A stretch of DNA of 64,000 nucleotides from NCBI RefSeq assembly GCF_003992625.1, contig NZ_RZMW01000033.1, forward strand, positions 1 to 64,000, given 5' to 3'. The notes under the pieces were generated by a model. That model was not told where the DNA came from. It did no database searches and saw only the letters and a program-made list of their open reading frames with translations. Origin of the DNA: Pelagibacterium lentulum. Its GTDB lineage: Bacteria; Pseudomonadota; Alphaproteobacteria; Rhizobiales; Devosiaceae. The position numbers and the translations under genes are program-made. Of the stretch, positions 1-9,094 are shown piece after piece (positions within the stretch are counted from its first letter, which is position 1; the number at the start of each line of letters is the position of its first letter).

Positions 1-1463
1 TTGCCGCGCGTTTGGTTTCGCGTCCGATCCCGAAGCTTTCTCGTGTGATGGATGACATTGCGCAGAACAGGTTCGACGTTGAGGTTCCCTATACCGCCAA
101 TTCCAACGAGGTTGGGGATATGGCGCGGGCGGTGGAAGTTTTCCGCCAGAACGGGCTCAAGGTTGCCGAGATGACCGAGGCGGAAGCGGCCCGGATCATT
201 GCGGACGAACAAGCGCGGCGCAAGATGATGGGCGAGTTGCAGTCGGCCTTTGGCGCGGTTGTCGATGCGGCGGCCAAGGGCGATTTCAGCCATCGGGTGG
301 ATGCACAATTTGCCGATGCCGAACTCAACGGGTTGGCGCAAGGGGTCAATACGCTTGTCGAGACTGTCGACCGGGGCCTTGGCGAAACCGTTTCGGTGCT
401 TGGGGCGCTGGCCCAGACCGATCTGACGCGCCGTGTCGAAGGCGAATATGAGGGCGCCTTTGCCCAGCTTCGGGACGATACCAATGCGGTGGCCGACAAA
501 TTGTCCGATATTGTGGGTCAGTTGCGCACGACCTCGCGGGCGCTCAAGATCGCAACCGAGGAAATCCTTTCGGGCGCCAACGATCTGTCCGAACGCACGA
601 CCCGTCAGGCGGCAACGATTGAGGAAACCTCTGGCGCCATGGAACAGCTTGCCACAACGGTTCTGGAAAATGCCAAGCGGGCCCAGGAAGCCAGCGCGAC
701 AGCATTGACCGTTACCAATGCCGCCGAAGAGGGCGGGCAGGTGATGGGCGAAGCCACGCTGGCCATGGAGCGGATCACAACGTCTTCGGCCAAGGTCTCC
801 GACATCATCAAGATGATCGATGACATCGCGTTCCAGACCAATCTTTTGGCGCTGAACGCTTCGGTTGAAGCGGCGCGGGCCGGGGAAGCTGGCAAGGGGT
901 TTGCGGTTGTCGCGGTTGAAGTGCGCCGTCTTGCCCAATCGGCAGCGGAAGCCTCCTCGGAGGTCAAGGCGCTGATCGAGCAGAGCGCCAATGAAGTGGA
1001 TGGGGGCTCCAAACTGGTGGCCCAGGTTGCCGATAAACTTGGCGTCATGGTTGAAACCGCCCGTGCCAATACCCTGCTGATGGAAGAGATCGCCAAGCAG
1101 AGCCAGGCTCAGGCATCGGCAATCGAAGAGGTCAATGTTGCGGTCCAGCAGATGGACGAAATGACCCAGCACAATGCGGCGCTGGTTGAACAAACCAATG
1201 CTGCGATTGCCCAGACCGAAGAGCAGGCGTCCACGCTCGATGGCATTGTCGATATCTTCAAGCTTGCCGGCAAGCACGATATCCACGCGCTGCAGGCCAA
1301 GGCAAAGACGGCAGCCAATGGGCTGGTGTCCAAAAAGCCTGAAGCCAAGCCCGCCGCTCCCGCTGCTGGTGCCAAGGCAGTGCAAAAGACACAGCAAAAG
1401 GCCAAGCAGGCCTATCTCAGCCAGGGAAATGCAGCTCTCGATACCGACTGGTCCGAATTCTGA
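1..1463 (+). CDS. Methyl-accepting chemotaxis protein, 3' part (5' end outside window)
   Basis: The frame is open from the first bases, so the N-terminus is missing. The visible part starts inside a HAMP domain ([15 protein letters not shown]), has a second HAMP-like stretch around residues 80-165, then a long MCP signalling coiled coil with the conserved hairpin tip ([20 protein letters not shown] near residue 275). The tip contacts CheA and CheW. The last residues are DTDWSEF, which fit the xWxxF pentapeptide that tethers CheR (and CheB) to receptors. It is followed by a hairpin terminator. Upstream membrane and ligand-binding parts cannot be judged. Confidence 0.95.
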   Translation, partial: AARLVSRPIPKLSRVMDDIAQNRFDVEVPYTANSNEVGDMARAVEVFRQNGLKVAEMTEAEAARIIADEQARRKMMGELQSAFGAVVDAAAKGDFSHRVDAQFADAELNGLAQGVNTLVETVDRGLGETVSVLGALAQTDLTRRVEGEYEGAFAQLRDDTNAVADKLSDIVGQLRTTSRALKIATEEILSGANDLSERTTRQAATIEETSGAMEQLATTVLENAKRAQEASATALTVTNAAEEGGQVMGEATLAMERITTSSAKVSDIIKMIDDIAFQTNLLALNASVEAARAGEAGKGFAVVAVEVRRLAQSAAEASSEVKALIEQSANEVDGGSKLVAQVADKLGVMVETARANTLLMEEIAKQSQAQASAIEEVNVAVQQMDEMTQHNAALVEQTNAAIAQTEEQASTLDGIVDIFKLAGKHDIHALQAKAKTAANGLVSKKPEAKPAAPAAGAKAVQKTQQKAKQAYLSQGNAALDTDWSEF

Positions 1464-1490
1464 TCGGCTTTATTCAGCCCCGGACAAACC

Positions 1491-1523
1491 AAAAGGGAGC
1501 ATGGCCGCCATGCTCCCTTTTTT
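1491..1523 (+). terminator. Rho-independent terminator after the chemoreceptor gene
   Basis: A near-perfect hairpin with arms AAAGGGAGCATGG and CCATGCTCCCTTT is followed by a run of T. It lies between the receptor stop codon and the end of the convergent gene at 1530, so it can serve either strand (A-run on the left, T-run on the right). Confidence 0.85.
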
Positions 1524-1529
1524 CATGGC

Positions 1530-2852
1530 CTATGCCTCTTGTGCAAACATGGCATCTTGCGCCTGCCGCATCCGGAAAAGGTTGGTGCTTTTATCGGCGG
1601 TGCAGTTTGCGGATGTGAACAGTTCGCCCTTTTTGATTGGCGCAGTCACCGTTCCCCCTTCAAGCAGCCCGACCGGCATTGCCGCCTTGGCCCTTGCGTC
1701 GCCCAGTGTCATCACAAAGGAGCGGTAGCAGGTCTCTCCGATCGCGTCGAGCGGGGTACCCGGCGCCAGGTCGCGCTTGGCGACCGCGCAGACTTCGGCC
1801 ACCGGCTTTGGCAGTGGCACCATATCGGGTTTGCCGTACAGCATGATGCGGGCTGCGGTCAGCGGCACTTCAAGGCTGGTCAGGTGATAGGGGCGGAAAA
1901 AGCCGTAATAGGGCCCAACACCGACATGAAGGTCGTCCATGCGCTCAATGACGCGCGGGTGATGGGCCTTGGCGACCACGAAAACCCCCGGCGCCACGCC
2001 CTTGCCGATTGTGTAGTCGACAACACCTGTGCCGTTGAGTATGCCGCCATCAGCTTTGGGGATCAGGATTTTTGCGAGGCCTTCCCGGTCTGCATCGGGT
2101 CCGTGCATCCCCGGTATATCGGGCAATAGCCCAGTCGCGTTGGCGATGGCCGCCATTTCCACCATGGTTTTCGAGCCGTCGACAAACTCAACCAGAATGC
2201 GCGCACTCATGTTGCGGCGATTGGCTTCTTCCTCATAATCGGCGGGCACGGCGTCGTGGTTGAGCGGATTGTTCTTGCCTTTGCCTGCGGCAACGATTTC
2301 GAGCCCGAGCGCGGACGTGAACTCGATCAGTTCCATGCACGAGGACGGCTCATCGCCCGCGCCCACGCTATAGATGACGCCCAGCCGGTCGGCCTGTGCC
2401 TTGAGATAGGGGCCAATGGTGACATCAGCCTCTACATTCATCATCACCAGATGCTTGCCGTGCTCCATGGCCATCAGGCAGAAATCTGCAGCAACGCCGG
2501 GTTTGCCTGTGGCATCGATCACGACATCAACATGTTCGCTCGTCACGATCAGGGTTGTGTCGCTGGTCACGGCAATCTGGCCGTTCTCGACCGCCTTGTT
2601 GAGCGCTGCAGGCGTATCGACGATTTCGCCCATGGCGTTGTCGAGGCCATAGGCGATGTCCATGGCCGCTATTGCTGTATGGGGGCGGCGTGTGGAGATC
2701 GCCGCGATCTCGATGCCCTCCATCAGCGAGACCTGAGTGACGAGATCGGTACCCATTTCGCCCGAGCCAATAATCCCGAGCCGGATTGGTTTGCCCGTTC
2801 GGGCGCGTTCGGCGAGATCCCTCGCGAGGCCGGTTTTGGTGATGGCATTCAT
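1530..2852 (-). CDS. NAD(P)-dependent oxidoreductase, homoserine dehydrogenase-like with C-terminal SAF domain (COG4091 type)
   Basis: The 440-residue product starts at an ATG giving MNAITKTG; a longer frame exists upstream but lacks family character. A Rossmann nucleotide-binding motif (GIIGSGEMG, about residues 26-34) is followed by a homoserine-dehydrogenase-like catalytic region, and the C-terminal third contains the SAF-type segment (AKRDLAPGTPLDAIGE). COG4091 proteins are predicted sugar-acid or polyol-derived dehydrogenases rather than true homoserine dehydrogenases; the substrate cannot be read from the sequence. It is divergent from the acyl-CoA hydrolase gene at 3046, with a 193-bp shared upstream region. 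Confidence 0.85.
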   Translation of the reverse strand: MNAITKTGLARDLAERARTGKPIRLGIIGSGEMGTDLVTQVSLMEGIEIAAISTRRPHTAIAAMDIAYGLDNAMGEIVDTPAALNKAVENGQIAVTSDTTLIVTSEHVDVVIDATGKPGVAADFCLMAMEHGKHLVMMNVEADVTIGPYLKAQADRLGVIYSVGAGDEPSSCMELIEFTSALGLEIVAAGKGKNNPLNHDAVPADYEEEANRRNMSARILVEFVDGSKTMVEMAAIANATGLLPDIPGMHGPDADREGLAKILIPKADGGILNGTGVVDYTIGKGVAPGVFVVAKAHHPRVIERMDDLHVGVGPYYGFFRPYHLTSLEVPLTAARIMLYGKPDMVPLPKPVAEVCAVAKRDLAPGTPLDAIGETCYRSFVMTLGDARAKAAMPVGLLEGGTVTAPIKKGELFTSANCTADKSTNLFRMRQAQDAMFAQEA

Positions 2853-3045
2853 GAGGCGATTTTTGTCTTTCAAACGGATTTTTATGCTGGCCGCTTTACT
2901 AGCCCAAGTTTGGTTCCAGTGAAATGGCCGAAATCGTGCATTTTCTTGGGTTCTGATTATTGGATTTAAGTGCCAAGATAGGCGTTTGGGACGCTTTGGA
3001 AAATATGCGTAGCCTCTAGAATCACCTGGAAGGGCAAGGACAGGT

Positions 3046-4101
3046 ATGGCTGATCGTTTGAGCGCTGAAATCGAGATTGCCGTTGATGGCGCAATGGGCA
3101 TCATCTGCCTTGATCGCCCCCAGGCGATCAACGCACTCAATGGCGCCATGATCGAAACGATCAAGAAAGCGCTTTACGACTGGCAGACCGACGACAAGGT
3201 GCGCTGCGTTTTGATCGAGGGGCGGGGCGAAAAGGGGCTTTGCGCCGGCGGCGATGTGCGCGCGGTGCGCGCGGCGGTGCTCGATGGCGATATCGAGGCT
3301 GCGCATGGATTTTTCGCTGCCGAATATGAAATGAACGGGCTTATCGCTACCTATGCCAAGCCCATTATCGCGTTGCAGGATGGCATCGTCATGGGCGGCG
3401 GTATCGGGCTTTCGAGCCATGCGCGCTATCGCATCGCAACGCCGACCAGCCGGTTTGCCATGCCCGAAGCCGCGATCGGTTTTTTCTGCGATGTCGGGGT
3501 CAACGCCATTCTGGCGCGGGCGCCCGAGCCGCGTGCGCTCGCCTTCTTGCTGAGCGGTCAAGCCATTGAAGCAGCCGACGCCATTGCGCTCGGCCTGTCC
3601 GATACGATGGTGCCGCAAAACTATCTGCCGCAATTGCGGCGGCGCCTTATCGATTGCGCGCAGGCCGGAGAAGTGGATACGGCTATCGTTTCCACGCTTC
3701 AGGGGGAGTCGATCGATCCGGGGCCGGCAAATTTTCTTTCATTTGCCGATACGCTCGCGCCGGTCTTTTCGGCGTCCGATATTGGCGGGCTTGTCGCCGA
3801 GCTTGAAGCGCTTGCCGAGGACGGCGATCCGGCGGCGGCTGCCATGGTCCACAAGTTCGCTTCGTCTTGCCCTACAAGCCTCGCCGTAATTCTAACCTCG
3901 CACCGGCAGGCGCGGCGCCAACGTTCAATCAAAGCGGTGCTGGCGCTCGATCTGGTTCTGGCCAAGGCCATGTGTCTGCGCCCCGATTTTGCAGAAGGTG
4001 TCCGTGCATTGCTGGTGGACAAGGACCGCAAGCCGGTCTGGTCGCCTGGCAGTTATGAGGCCGTCGATCTCGGCTTTGCAGGCAATGTCCTGGTGTCGTG
4101 A
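3046..4101 (+). CDS. 3-hydroxyisobutyryl-CoA hydrolase (enoyl-CoA hydratase/isomerase family)
   Basis: A 351-residue crotonase-fold protein. The N-terminal half holds the crotonase core: LDRPQAINALN at about 20-30, the oxyanion-hole segment CAGGDVRAV near 66-74, and GGGIGLS plus PEAAIGFFCDVG in the 120-150 region. The length and the C-terminal extension fit 3-hydroxyisobutyryl-CoA hydrolase of valine breakdown better than a 260-residue enoyl-CoA hydratase. ATG is preceded by a purine-rich site. No other valine-degradation genes are adjacent, so the specific substrate is a family-level assignment. Confidence 0.85.
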   Translation: MADRLSAEIEIAVDGAMGIICLDRPQAINALNGAMIETIKKALYDWQTDDKVRCVLIEGRGEKGLCAGGDVRAVRAAVLDGDIEAAHGFFAAEYEMNGLIATYAKPIIALQDGIVMGGGIGLSSHARYRIATPTSRFAMPEAAIGFFCDVGVNAILARAPEPRALAFLLSGQAIEAADAIALGLSDTMVPQNYLPQLRRRLIDCAQAGEVDTAIVSTLQGESIDPGPANFLSFADTLAPVFSASDIGGLVAELEALAEDGDPAAAAMVHKFASSCPTSLAVILTSHRQARRQRSIKAVLALDLVLAKAMCLRPDFAEGVRALLVDKDRKPVWSPGSYEAVDLGFAGNVLVS

Positions 4102-4171
4102 CGGATTTTTGCCCGGCGCGCTCCAGGTCGAAAATAAAGCCCCGGAACACGTCCCGTAGCGCCCGCGTCTT

Positions 4172-5407
4172 TCACGCTTTCTGGGGATCGCCAGCCTCTT
4201 GTTCCGCGTCGCTCTTGGCGGGTGGAAAGGCCAGCGCCATGGCTGCGGCAGCAAGGCCAATTGCGGCTGAAGCGATATAGAGCCAGTGATAGCTGCCATA
4301 AGTATCAAAGAGCCAACCGCCTCCGACCGGGCCGAACGCCATGCCGATCGATGAGACCATGGTTGCTGCGCCAAGCACGGTGCCCATAACATGGGGGCCG
4401 AAATAGTCGCGCGCGAGAACAGCATAAAGCGGCATGACCCCGCCGTAAGCAATGCCCAGAACGACCGCCAGCATATAAAAATCGCTCAGCTGTGTGACAT
4501 AGATATAGGCGTAGATCCCGATTGACTGCAAAGCCAGTCCGGCGATCAGCACCTTTTTCACGCCCAACCGGTCGGCGGCCACGCCAAAGGCAAGCCGCCC
4601 GAACAGCCCGGCCACGCCCTCAACACTATAGATCGAGGCGGCAGCAAGAGCCGGTATCCCGCACAGCATGGCGTAGCTGATGGTGTGGAAAATCGGGCCG
4701 GAATGGGCAGCGCAGCATAAAAAGAATGTTGCCGCTAAAATGATGAATTGGGGGGTTCGCAATGCGGCCATGCCGCCTTGCGGTGTCGGCTGTCGTGGGG
4801 CGACATCGCTTCGCGATAAAGGCTCGGCTTGTGCAGGGGCCGCCGGTGCGCGCCGGATCAAAAGCCCTGCGGGCAGCAGCAGGGTCGTGGCGCCGATTGC
4901 CGTCATCATCATGGCGCTGCGCCAGCCAAAGGTTTCGATCAGAAGGCTGGCAAAAGGGGTGACAATCATGGGCGCTACGCCAGCGCCAACCGAGACCAGC
5001 GAAACGGCAAGGCTGCGATGTTTGTCGAACCAGCCAACCGTTGTGGCCATCAGGGGCGCGAAAAACGCGCCGCCCGCAGCGCCGATCAGGCCGCCATAGG
5101 CAAGCTGGAAGAGCACCAGATGCCGGGTTTGACTGGCAATCGCAAGCCCGATACCCAAAATGAGTGCCGCCACAAGAACCACGGGGCGCGCGCCGATGCG
5201 ATCGCTCAGCGTGCCCCAGCCAAAACCGGCCACACCCATGACGATAAAACCGATTGTCATGGCGGTGGAAATGCCGGCCCGTGTCCAGCCGGTTTCCTCG
5301 GCAATGGGTTGAAGATAGACCGGGAGCGCAAACATCGCGCCCATGGCAACACATGTGATCACGGCGCCCGCCGCAACGATCACCCACCCATAATACACTT
5401 GTTTCAT
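4172..5407 (-). CDS. MFS transporter, monocarboxylate/oxalate-formate-like
   Basis: About 411 residues with roughly twelve hydrophobic segments. The start MKQVYYGW is chosen because GGAGG lies six bases upstream; an ATG two codons earlier is possible. The YYGWVIVAAG opening and the loop motif GTLSDRIGARPV (between TM2 and TM3) are typical of the OFA/monocarboxylate branch of the major facilitator superfamily. A hydrophilic central loop (about 195-215) separates the two six-helix halves. It is convergent with the acyl-CoA hydrolase gene. The substrate is unknown; a small organic acid is an inference. Confidence 0.85.
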   Translation of the reverse strand: MKQVYYGWVIVAAGAVITCVAMGAMFALPVYLQPIAEETGWTRAGISTAMTIGFIVMGVAGFGWGTLSDRIGARPVVLVAALILGIGLAIASQTRHLVLFQLAYGGLIGAAGGAFFAPLMATTVGWFDKHRSLAVSLVSVGAGVAPMIVTPFASLLIETFGWRSAMMMTAIGATTLLLPAGLLIRRAPAAPAQAEPLSRSDVAPRQPTPQGGMAALRTPQFIILAATFFLCCAAHSGPIFHTISYAMLCGIPALAAASIYSVEGVAGLFGRLAFGVAADRLGVKKVLIAGLALQSIGIYAYIYVTQLSDFYMLAVVLGIAYGGVMPLYAVLARDYFGPHVMGTVLGAATMVSSIGMAFGPVGGGWLFDTYGSYHWLYIASAAIGLAAAAMALAFPPAKSDAEQEAGDPQKA

Positions 5408-5572
5408 GCCCATCCTCCATCGCGCATGGGGCAAGGACGTGCGGCCAAAGGTGACGCCGACAGGGGCGGTTGAAAAAATTAGCGCGCCGGGGGCCTTATG
5501 GTTAGGAATTCTTAAACGCTTAATGGACAAACTGGCGCCAAATTCAACATGGGTTTGGGAGCCTTGCCATCA

Positions 5573-5863
5573 ATGCCGAAGTCTCAAGTTCAATCGGTAG
5601 CCTTGCCGCCGATTGTCGATCTGGATGCTTTGGACGACATTCGCGAGAAGCTTATTGACGCCCTTCATGCCGGACCGGTGGATGTGACCGCCGATGCGGT
5701 CGAACGTGTTTCGACAAACGCATTGCTCATGCTGTTGAGCGCGGCGGAGACGGCGCGGCAGGCCAGTTTCAGTTTTTCAATTTCCGCGCCGAGCAACGTC
5801 ATGGTTGGCGCGATCGAAAAGCTCGGGCTGAAGTCGGCTTTCGAACCTGTGCTCAAAGGATAA
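5573..5863 (+). CDS. Small STAS-domain chemotaxis protein, CheS-like
   Basis: A 96-residue protein from ATG at 5573; an in-frame ATG at 5549 would add eight residues but has no ribosome-binding site. The pattern (beta strand, LDDIREKLIDAL, strand, then a helix with STNALLMLLSAAETARQ) is that of a STAS/anti-anti-sigma fold. It is the first gene of the cheY-cheA-cheW run, with only seven bases to cheY. In Sinorhizobium meliloti a protein of almost the same size at the equivalent place, CheS, binds CheA and speeds dephosphorylation of the sink CheY1. The orthology is inferred from position, size and fold. Confidence 0.75.
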   Translation: MPKSQVQSVALPPIVDLDALDDIREKLIDALHAGPVDVTADAVERVSTNALLMLLSAAETARQASFSFSISAPSNVMVGAIEKLGLKSAFEPVLKG

Positions 5864-5870
5864 AGTGTAA

Positions 5871-6230
5871 ATGCGCGTTCTTACTGTCGATGATTCACGA
5901 ACCATCCTCGCGATGCTGCACCATACCCTCACCAATGCAGGGTTTGAGGTGTTGCAGGCTGAAAATGGTCAGATTGGCCTCGAGGTGCTCGAAAACGAAG
6001 AGGTCGATATCGTTATTACCGATATCAACATGCCGGTCATGGACGGGATCGAATTCATCAAGAATGTGCGTGCCTCGGGGCGTCATCAAAGTCTGCCGAT
6101 CCTTATTCTGACGACAGAAACGAGCCAGGATAAGCGTGATCAGGGCCGGGCAGCGGGCGGTACAGGCTGGATCGTGAAACCGTTCGACCCCGAAAAGCTC
6201 ATTAGCGTGATCCATAAAGTCGTCCACTAG
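5871..6230 (+). CDS. cheY: Chemotaxis response regulator CheY (first copy)
   Basis: A 119-residue single receiver domain. Acidic pair D7-D8, phospho-acceptor D51 in VITDINMPVMDG, switch Thr in ILTTETS and the lysine in IVKPFDP are all present. It sits immediately before cheA. In two-CheY alphaproteobacteria the copy upstream of cheA usually acts as the phosphate sink and the later one (here 14098) is the motor-binding CheY; assigning roles here is inference. No output domain is fused. Confidence 0.92.
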   Translation: MRVLTVDDSRTILAMLHHTLTNAGFEVLQAENGQIGLEVLENEEVDIVITDINMPVMDGIEFIKNVRASGRHQSLPILILTTETSQDKRDQGRAAGGTGWIVKPFDPEKLISVIHKVVH

Positions 6231-6262
6231 CATTTTCCTAAACTCCGGTCCTGTGAGCCACA

Positions 6263-8458
6263 ATGAGTGATCTCGACGAATTCAAGGCTACATATTTCGA
6301 CGAATGTTCCGAACTGCTCCTGGAGCTGGAAGAGCAGTTTATTGCCATTCAGGATGGAGACCGCAGCGCGGACCGTCTCAACGCAGTCTTTCGCGCAATT
6401 CACTCGATCAAGGGCGGTGGCGGAGCTTTCGGCTTTGACGGGCTTGTCAAGTTTGCCCACAGCTTTGAAACGCTGCTCGACTATGTACGCGATGGCCGGG
6501 TGGAGTTGACCGAAGACGTTATCACCCTTTGCATCCGTTCGATCGACCTTGTTGCGGATTTTGTTGGCGCTGCGCGCGACGGCATCACGCTTGCACCCGA
6601 TTACGGCGCAACGGAAAAAGCGAGTTTTGACGCTCTGGCGCGCGGGGAGGCGGGTGGATCGGCTGGCTCTGCCGCCGGGGATGACCTGGACGAGTTCGAT
6701 ATCGATTTTACCCCCGTTGCCGTCAATCTTGACGCCAGCGCACCGCTTTCGGCGGTCGGGTCTTCCCAGGAGGACCTGACAGTCTGGCAGGTCACGTTCA
6801 AGCCGTTTTCCAGCCTTTACGAGCGTGCGAACGATCCGCTGCTGCTGTTCCGTGAACTGGCGCTTTTAGGCGATTCCACGGTCCATGCCGAACTGACGCA
6901 ATTGCCCAGTCTCGGCCAGTTCGAGCCATTCGGGGTCTATTGTACCTGGATGATAGAGCTGGTTTCGGACAAGGCCAACGAAGAGGCGATCCGCGAAGTT
7001 TTCGAATTTGTCGATGGCGATTGCGAAATCGGGATCGAGAAGCGCGAGGGTGTGACTTTAGCGCCAGCGGTAGCCCCGTCCGATGATGACGACCTGCCCA
7101 GCTTTGCCGATCTGGCCGAACAGGCCAAGGCGGAGCGCAAATTCGTGCCCACCGGCGAACCCGACGATCTCGAAAGTCCGGCGCCTGCCGTTGCAGCGGT
7201 CAAGCCTTTGACACCAGCCAGGCCCGCTGTTGCAAGCGAGGCCGGCGAGGAGAGTTCAACCAGTTCGGGCCGGCCTGCGGGCATGCAGTCGATCCGTGTC
7301 GATCTCGACAAGGTCGACCGTGTGGTCAATATGGTGGGCGAGCTTGTTATTACCCAGTCGATGCTGACCCAGCAGATGGACGATGCGATCCGCGACCGCT
7401 ATCAGGAGCTTGTGCGCGGGGTCGAGGTTCTGGCCCAGACAACGCGCGGGCTACAGGATGCGGTGATGGCGATCCGCGCGCAGCCGGTCAAATCGGTGTT
7501 TTCGCGCATGCCGCGGCTGGTGCGCGAACTGGCATCGAAAACCGGCAAGAAGATCAAGCTCGAAACTATCGGTGAAAACACCGAAATCGACAAGACGATC
7601 ATCGAACAGCTTTCCGATCCATTGACCCATATGGTGCGCAACTCGGCCGATCATGGTGTTGAAGGCATCGAGAAGCGTCTTGCCGCTGGCAAGCCTGAAA
7701 CCGGCACCATACGGCTTTCCGCCGAGCAGGCCGGCGGCAACATCCTTATCATCGTGGAAGATGACGGGCAGGGTATCAATCGCGAGCGTGTGCTCGAGAT
7801 TGCGCGCGAGCGCGGTGTGGTTGCCCCCGATCAGCAATTGACCGACGAGCAGATCGACAATTTGATCTTTGCGCCGGGCTTTTCGACGGCCTCGGAGGTT
7901 TCCGATATTTCCGGGCGTGGCGTGGGCATGGACGTTGTTTTGTCCAACATCAAGAAGATCGGCGGCTCGGTGCATGTGCGGAGCTGGACGGGCAAGGGTA
8001 CGCGCATGACCTTGCGCTTGCCTTTGACCCTTGCGGTGCTCGATGTGATGCTGGTCAAGGTCGCAACCTCGCCCTACGTCATCCCGCTATCCTCGATCGT
8101 GGAAACCATTCAGAATTCCCGCGCCGATTTCGGTTACATGCCCTCGGGCGGCCGGGTATTGCAGGTGCGGGGCGAATATGTGCAGGTGGTCGATCTGGCC
8201 CAGCGTTTCGAGATGAGTTCGGACCAAAGTGAGGATAATCGCTTCGTGGTTCTGTGCGAGGCGGAAGGCAATTCCAAAATCGCGCTCATCGTTGACGACA
8301 TCATCGGCCAGCAGCAGGTGGTGATCAAGTCGCTTGAGGAAAATTTCGAGCGCATCGACGGCATCGCGGGCGGCACAATCCTTGGCGATGGTAACGTTGC
8401 GTTGATTGTTGATGTGCAAAGCTTGAAAGTGGACAGCGCCCATCAGAATGCGGCGTAG
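6263..8458 (+). CDS. cheA: Chemotaxis histidine kinase CheA
   Basis: A 731-residue CheA with the full P1-P5 layout. The Hpt domain carries the phosphorylated His47 in RAIHSIKGGGGAFGF. A CheY-binding P2 region occupies about 170-265, then an acidic, proline/alanine-rich linker. The dimerisation domain starts near 345 (SIRVDLDKVDRVVNMVGELV). The ATPase domain shows an N box (HMVRNSADHGVE), G1 (DDGQGINRE) and G2 (GRGVGMDVV). The C-terminal CheW-like domain ends at VDVQSLKVDS. It is transcribed with cheS-like, cheY and cheW. Confidence 0.97.
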   Translation: MSDLDEFKATYFDECSELLLELEEQFIAIQDGDRSADRLNAVFRAIHSIKGGGGAFGFDGLVKFAHSFETLLDYVRDGRVELTEDVITLCIRSIDLVADFVGAARDGITLAPDYGATEKASFDALARGEAGGSAGSAAGDDLDEFDIDFTPVAVNLDASAPLSAVGSSQEDLTVWQVTFKPFSSLYERANDPLLLFRELALLGDSTVHAELTQLPSLGQFEPFGVYCTWMIELVSDKANEEAIREVFEFVDGDCEIGIEKREGVTLAPAVAPSDDDDLPSFADLAEQAKAERKFVPTGEPDDLESPAPAVAAVKPLTPARPAVASEAGEESSTSSGRPAGMQSIRVDLDKVDRVVNMVGELVITQSMLTQQMDDAIRDRYQELVRGVEVLAQTTRGLQDAVMAIRAQPVKSVFSRMPRLVRELASKTGKKIKLETIGENTEIDKTIIEQLSDPLTHMVRNSADHGVEGIEKRLAAGKPETGTIRLSAEQAGGNILIIVEDDGQGINRERVLEIARERGVVAPDQQLTDEQIDNLIFAPGFSTASEVSDISGRGVGMDVVLSNIKKIGGSVHVRSWTGKGTRMTLRLPLTLAVLDVMLVKVATSPYVIPLSSIVETIQNSRADFGYMPSGGRVLQVRGEYVQVVDLAQRFEMSSDQSEDNRFVVLCEAEGNSKIALIVDDIIGQQQVVIKSLEENFERIDGIAGGTILGDGNVALIVDVQSLKVDSAHQNAA

Positions 8459-8513
8459 GGCTAACTTGCCGGCAGCAAGAATGGCGAGAGACCGGTAACA
8501 AAAGAGGTTTGTG

Positions 8514-8999
8514 ATGGAAGCGCTTGACATGCGTGACGACTATCAGGATGGGGCGGCCGCAGCGCAGAACACGTTGCAGCTGATCGCGTTCTCTATCGAT
8601 GAACAGGTTTACGGCGTGGAAATCACCACAGTGCGCGAAATCCGCGCCTGGAACGGCGCGACGCCCCTGCCCAATACGCGCGAATATGTTCGTGGCGTCA
8701 TCAATCTGCGCGGCACGATCGTTCCGATCTTCGATCTGCGCGCGCGCTTCGGTGACGGCAAGACCAACCCTACCAAGAACCATGTCGTTGTCGTGATGAG
8801 TGTTGGCGACAAGTGGATCGGCATTCTGGTGGATGCGGTTTCCGACATTCTGACCGTCTCCAAGGACGATATTCACAATGTTCCGGAAGGTAATTCGATC
8901 GATACCGAGTTGCTCAACGGCATTGTCACCCATGACAGCCGCATGGTCGGTCTTATCGATTTGCAGGCCGTGGTTGCCGGCGCCAAGCTCGACAGCTGA
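8514..8999 (+). CDS. cheW: Chemotaxis adaptor protein CheW
   Basis: A 161-residue CheW. The ATG at 8514 is preferred over the in-frame GTG at 8511 because AGAGG then lies six bases away. The SH3-like double-barrel signature is clear: LQLIAFSIDEQVYGVEI, then VRGVINLRGTIVPIFDLR, and VGVLVDAV-type strand sequence (GILVDAVSDIL). It couples receptors to CheA. A strong terminator follows, which closes the cheS-like/cheY/cheA/cheW unit. Confidence 0.95.
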   Translation: MEALDMRDDYQDGAAAAQNTLQLIAFSIDEQVYGVEITTVREIRAWNGATPLPNTREYVRGVINLRGTIVPIFDLRARFGDGKTNPTKNHVVVVMSVGDKWIGILVDAVSDILTVSKDDIHNVPEGNSIDTELLNGIVTHDSRMVGLIDLQAVVAGAKLDS

Positions 9000-9026
9000 T
9001 CGCGCTCCCCACAGTCAAAAATAACA

Positions 9027-9051
9027 AACCCCGCTTCGTGCGGGGTTTTTG
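9027..9051 (+). terminator. Rho-independent terminator after cheW
   Basis: Hairpin arms AACCCCGC and GCGGGGTT with loop TTCGT, followed by a T-run. It separates the cheA-cheW unit from the reverse-strand gene at 9095 and may serve both, because the complement also ends in T. Confidence 0.88.
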
Positions 9052-9094
9052 TGCCTGAAAGGCTCCGGCCCGCCGGGCACATGGACCGGGTGGT

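Noticed and set aside
2256-2969. A 237-codon plus-strand frame opposite the SAF-domain dehydrogenase gene
   Set aside because: The reverse-strand frame has a Rossmann motif and family length. The plus-strand product has none.
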